The notes under the pieces were generated by a model. It ran no database searches. It was not told the DNA's origin and saw only the letters and a program-made list of their open reading frames with translations. Below, in pieces: positions 49,369 to 53,365 of a stretch of DNA of 53,365 nucleotides. How positions within the stretch are numbered: position 1 is the first letter of the stretch; each line of letters starts with the position of its first letter. Position numbers and translations under genes: made by a program. This DNA is from a virus. The stretch covers positions 1 through 53,365 of the IMG/VR virus record IMGVR_UViG_3300020183_005383; one strand, written 5' to 3'.

Positions 49369-52300
49369 TATTCAAGCCGATAACAGCGGTAACATATTGG
49401 TAGAATTTGATTATAACAATATTATCGTAGTTGACCCAAACAAAACAATTGACGATTTCGGGAACGTTAATGAAAGATTGGTTGACCACGAAAAACTTGT
49501 TATGTATGCTAATTTAGAAGCTGATGTTTTACCTAGAACTAAGATGGCTGTTGGAGCAAGTGCTAATTCCACAGGGATACAGACAATATCTGTTGCAAAA
49601 ATCAATTTTCTAAAACCAACCAAAAACACTTATTTAGATACGGGGTACTACGACACACTCACAGGTCAAGACAGCACAAAAAAGGCAGGTACAAATCAAC
49701 CTCTTCAAATTGCTCAAAAGCAAATGAATGGACAACAACCGTATTTCCAAAACACAGTACAAAACCAAAACGATGTGATTGACCAAGGGTTGCTTGGAAT
49801 TACACAAATTAGTATGACCACAAATACTTCTTTTGTTCCTAATGTAAAAATTGAACTTGAAGATGTACAAGGAAGGGCGCTTTTTCAACTCGGGGAGGAC
49901 TCACCATACTCTGCTTTTTTTAACTTACCTTACCCCCAATTTTATCTTACTCTCAAAGGATACTACGGACAAGCGATAAGATATCAATTGCAATTGAAAG
50001 ACTTTAATTGTAGATTTAATAGTTTCAGTGGTAACTATCAAATCAGTTTACAATTTTTTGGATACAAGTTCAACATAATGGGTGAAATAAGTATGGCTCA
50101 TTTGTTGGCTCTACCTCACATGTATCCTGACACTGTTGAGTTGAAAAACATTCCAGCACAATTACAACAATCTGGTAAACAACAAGACTCTCAAACACAA
50201 GGAACCTTAGCAAAAGAGGCGTCCAATTCACAAACGGGTGTGGCTAAACAAATAGTCACAGAAAGAGGATACCAAAAAATTAGAGAAGTATATGCGGAGT
50301 ATAAATCCAAAGGTCTTATACCTCCCGATTTTCCCGAGTTGACAGTTGCTCAATTGATGGACAAATTAGAAAACTTTGAGAAAAACATATTGAATTCTTT
50401 TCCCCCTGTCAAATTGGAACCTCTAACTAATATCAGAGAGTATAAAAAACAGCTTACAACATATTTTAATGCCGTAAGAGGAGATTTACCATCATCTTGG
50501 TTTATCAAATATTGTGACACAAAGCCGATTGTTTTAAGTAACGACAATAGATATTATGTTTTCAAACGTGGTTTGAAAGAAGAGGAAAAGATAAACGCAA
50601 GAAGTGAATTACAAGCAATTATCACCGAGAATAATGGGATGTTGGCAAGAAACCCAACCCTTGGAACATCGGGTACTAATCCACTACGTAATCCAATCAC
50701 TTATAAAATGATTTCAAAAAGTGTTGACTTGAAAAGTATTGATTGGTATAAGACTACGTCCGCACAAACAGCAATTCCTTTAGAGAAATTAACACCTCAA
50801 CAAGTAGAAAAAATCAGAATTACTTATCCGACATTATTGGCGGGTGAACCAAAAATTGAAGAGGATGAAGAAACAGGTGCCCTACAAATAGAATTGAAAC
50901 CGCCCGATTTTTTCACTTTTGAGTTCAATACACAAGTAGGAACATTCAACGTACAGATACCAATTTTGGGACAAAGATTTGATGATGCAATAAATCTTCT
51001 TAAGGCAAACGCTCAAAACCAATTATCAAGTTATGAGGCACTGATAACGGCCGAGCTTGCTAAAAAAATTGAAGACACCGAAACAGGGATTGGTTTCAGA
51101 CCATCAGTTAGAAATATGGTTGCGGTAATTATGGCCTCTACAGATGCGTTCGTCAGACTCATGGACGATGTACACGTTAATGCTTGGAGCCAAAGAACAA
51201 ACCCAATTAGGAAAGATGTAATATTGAATAACCCCTCATCTGCGAAAAGTTCCGATAGTTACGACTACGTTGCGATAGCCCCGAACAGCTATATCACAAG
51301 AGAACAATTAAAAAATGCCGAGATACCGGTATACCCATGGCCACAATTTTTCGTAGAAACAAACGAAGATAAGAAAGGGCGTTTTCAACTTAAGTATTTG
51401 GGGGACCCTTCACTTGTGCAATATACGAGGGGTAACCTCTATACTGTTTGGCCGGAGGTTGAGTTTGTTGAAGAATATTTGAGAGGCATTAACCAAAAGT
51501 TCAACCCCCCTTTAGCGCCCGAGATACTGAAAAACCAAAACGATACTAATGAAGTTAACATTAACGCTATAGAATTTCCTCAGAGTGATATTGCTTACAT
51601 CACAAAAGAAGAGATAAGATTTTTATATGAGATTTGGGAAAGACAATTTATAACAAGTCATTATTCAGGATACAACAGAGCGATGAACAATCAATTTGAG
51701 GAACTTATAAAATTAAATACAGAAGTCGAAGTAAACAACATTGTCACGCAAATTGCATTGAACGCGGTTTTACTAAGTTTCACTTTGAAAAATTATAAGC
51801 TGACCTCTGCAAATTTTGAAGATAATTTGGAAAACGTTTCGAACGCGGGGAAAGGTAAATCATGGCAAACATTTATAAGAGACATATACGTAACCCCTTA
51901 CTTAAGAGTGGATACAGAAAACCCATTCAGTATATTATCGTTGGAAAATATAGGTAAGAATCCGTTGAACAATCCGAAAGTCGAGGCATTAGAACAATTA
52001 ATTAAAAATGTTCCCAACGCACCAAAAATTGTAGATACATATCCTTTTACAGATTATACGTGGGATTTGGGAAACCTTGCTAATTCAAGTATATCGAAAG
52101 ATGATTTGGTTTTCAAAGCATCAAGTACTTTAAAAGTATTCAAGGAACGAAATATTATTTCTAACTTTTCTGATTTAAATGATTTCATAACCAATAGACC
52201 TGTAACAAACTTCGGTTATCTGCTTTCTCAGAAAAATCCGACACCACAAAGTAGTTTTGTGATAAGTCAATTTTATCAAACAAGGTTGGCAGAACCTAAT

Positions 52301-53365
52301 AAGTTTCTTGCAACCGAAGGGGTGATAACTTCAACACCACCAAGTGGCTCACCCATACCTTTTTCATCAACAACCTCTATGTTGAATACTCCGTTTTTTG
52401 TTAACGCGATTCAAGAAGGTACTAACAACCAAAGGTCAAACGAAAGATACCCGTACGTCGCTGCGGCTTATCTATTCCTCAATTCATTACCTTTAGCTTC
52501 ACTAAGGGAGAGATATAAAACAGCCACAGACAGCAGTTTTAACGAACTCGATTACATTGCATCTTGTTTTAATAAGTTTGGAGCAATTCATAAAGTTCCT
52601 TATGCGTGGATTTTAAAGTTAGGTTCAATTTGGCACAGATATAAAACCTACAAGACTAACGGTAGAGATATTATTGGTAACGTTTGGAAAGGATTTGATT
52701 ATAAGAAAAACTATTACCCACCAACAAGTGATTTATCACACATATACAATTTCAAGTATAACAACCTCAATGTATCAATTACGGGGCAAACAATTGGACA
52801 ACAAACTTTGACTCAACAAGTTGGATTCTATCCACAATTGATTTCCGATTATTGTTATTTTGTTAATGGAGTAGATTTATATTCAGGGTACACTAACGAG
52901 GAGATACAAACAAGTATCAATGCTGGTGTCAGAATACACAATTATTCAACTTCAAACATTAATGGTGCAATTACGGACGGCAAATTTTATACCGAAAAAA
53001 CTTGGTCAGTAATTATACCCGAAGCAAACCTTTTCTTGGAACCAAATGTTTGTGACCCGAACAATAATTCATCGGCACCTGTATATTATATTTGTCCTTC
53101 ATTCGGTAGTAATGTGAATCAAGTGGTTGAGGAGTGTTTATCATTCCCCCCCTCTGGTTTGATAACGATACCAACCACACGCACACAGATGGCTGACAAC
53201 CAAAATATTTTCAATGGTAGTGTGAGATGTTTGTGGGGGGCTCCGAACTACGGATACTTTGATGTATCTCAGGCTGTCATTCCACCAACCGACGCTTACT
53301 TGAACCTCATCAACACAGGAAACACTCAATTCTCATTTTCGATTTTCGAAAAAGATTATTATTCA
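49358..53365 (+). CDS. Large baseplate protein (3' end outside the window)
   Basis: An ATG at 49358 opens a frame that stays open to the end of the window, at least 1336 codons. It begins MAGNIQADNSGNILVEFDYN. An N-terminal region has FFNLPYPQFYLTLKGYYGQA, then YQLQLKDFNCRFNSFSGNYQ and ISLQFFGYKFNIMGEISMAH, a beta-rich pattern typical of baseplate hub or tail proteins of large T4-like phages. The order after tape measure, gp48-like and LysM-like proteins supports a baseplate role. The C-terminus is missing, so no specific T4 equivalent is named. Confidence 0.65.
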   Translation, partial: MAGNIQADNSGNILVEFDYNNIIVVDPNKTIDDFGNVNERLVDHEKLVMYANLEADVLPRTKMAVGASANSTGIQTISVAKINFLKPTKNTYLDTGYYDTLTGQDSTKKAGTNQPLQIAQKQMNGQQPYFQNTVQNQNDVIDQGLLGITQISMTTNTSFVPNVKIELEDVQGRALFQLGEDSPYSAFFNLPYPQFYLTLKGYYGQAIRYQLQLKDFNCRFNSFSGNYQISLQFFGYKFNIMGEISMAHLLALPHMYPDTVELKNIPAQLQQSGKQQDSQTQGTLAKEASNSQTGVAKQIVTERGYQKIREVYAEYKSKGLIPPDFPELTVAQLMDKLENFEKNILNSFPPVKLEPLTNIREYKKQLTTYFNAVRGDLPSSWFIKYCDTKPIVLSNDNRYYVFKRGLKEEEKINARSELQAIITENNGMLARNPTLGTSGTNPLRNPITYKMISKSVDLKSIDWYKTTSAQTAIPLEKLTPQQVEKIRITYPTLLAGEPKIEEDEETGALQIELKPPDFFTFEFNTQVGTFNVQIPILGQRFDDAINLLKANAQNQLSSYEALITAELAKKIEDTETGIGFRPSVRNMVAVIMASTDAFVRLMDDVHVNAWSQRTNPIRKDVILNNPSSAKSSDSYDYVAIAPNSYITREQLKNAEIPVYPWPQFFVETNEDKKGRFQLKYLGDPSLVQYTRGNLYTVWPEVEFVEEYLRGINQKFNPPLAPEILKNQNDTNEVNINAIEFPQSDIAYITKEEIRFLYEIWERQFITSHYSGYNRAMNNQFEELIKLNTEVEVNNIVTQIALNAVLLSFTLKNYKLTSANFEDNLENVSNAGKGKSWQTFIRDIYVTPYLRVDTENPFSILSLENIGKNPLNNPKVEALEQLIKNVPNAPKIVDTYPFTDYTWDLGNLANSSISKDDLVFKASSTLKVFKERNIISNFSDLNDFITNRPVTNFGYLLSQKNPTPQSSFVISQFYQTRLAEPNKFLATEGVITSTPPSGSPIPFSSTTSMLNTPFFVNAIQEGTNNQRSNERYPYVAAAYLFLNSLPLASLRERYKTATDSSFNELDYIASCFNKFGAIHKVPYAWILKLGSIWHRYKTYKTNGRDIIGNVWKGFDYKKNYYPPTSDLSHIYNFKYNNLNVSITGQTIGQQTLTQQVGFYPQLISDYCYFVNGVDLYSGYTNEEIQTSINAGVRIHNYSTSNINGAITDGKFYTEKTWSVIIPEANLFLEPNVCDPNNNSSAPVYYICPSFGSNVNQVVEECLSFPPSGLITIPTTRTQMADNQNIFNGSVRCLWGAPNYGYFDVSQAVIPPTDAYLNLINTGNTQFSFSIFEKDYYS

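Overview
The window looks like part of the genome of a large, AT-rich, contractile-tailed (T4-like) bacteriophage. The strongest evidence is a recognisable tail block on the + strand: a gp15-like sheath stabiliser, sheath gp18, tube gp19, a tail-assembly chaperone with a probable +1 frameshift extension, a tape measure, and three baseplate proteins. A family B DNA polymerase, a dUTPase, a DnaQ-like exonuclease and an SNF2-type helicase support this. Most starts lack a Shine-Dalgarno sequence and have A/T-rich leaders, which points to a Bacteroidetes (flavobacteria-like) host; this is inference. No tRNA, rRNA, integrase, transposase or CRISPR array was recognised.

Layout. (1) 1-13161, minus strand: a tightly packed operon (many 4-base or longer overlaps) for glycan synthesis. 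It contains a DegT aminotransferase (cut by the window edge), several methyltransferases (two FkbM-type, one TylCIII-like C-methyltransferase), a cupin, a GT10 fucosyltransferase-like enzyme, GDP-mannose 4,6-dehydratase, several glycosyltransferases and a ParB-like/nucleotidyltransferase fusion. dUTPase and an exonuclease sit near its upstream end. (2) 13216-15780, minus strand: five small proteins, one a standalone WYL-like domain. (3) 15832-20656, plus strand: two virion-type proteins with long Thr/Pro mucin-like tracts, lectin-like ends and a repeated small module. (4) 20731-25270, plus strand: four glycosyltransferases directly downstream, led by a GT60-like (Skp1/mucin-type) polypeptide GlcNAc-transferase. 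(5) 25287-28544: a small protein and DNA polymerase B. (6) 28521-33735, minus strand: a small protein, a neck-like protein, a superoxide dismutase fused to a nuclease-like domain, an SNF2 helicase and a SET-domain protein. (7) 33784-53365, plus strand: neck and tail morphogenesis, interrupted by an antisense ribbon-helix-helix gene and a HAD-family phosphatase. No gene-free stretch exceeds 300 bases; the longest are 19507-19645 and 36186-36304.

How it may work together. The most interesting system is regions 3 and 4: a phage that appears to encode mucin-like Thr/Pro-rich fibres and, immediately downstream, a protein O-glycosyltransferase with three further sugar transferases. This suggests the virion is O-glycosylated by its own enzymes. 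The minus-strand cluster could supply unusual deoxy or methylated sugars. A directional box, (G)TATTTAT(A/C/T/G), precedes at least a dozen genes on both strands, usually 3-35 bases before the start codon. It is a candidate late promoter for this phage. It reads as the reverse complement of the T4 late promoter TATAAATA.
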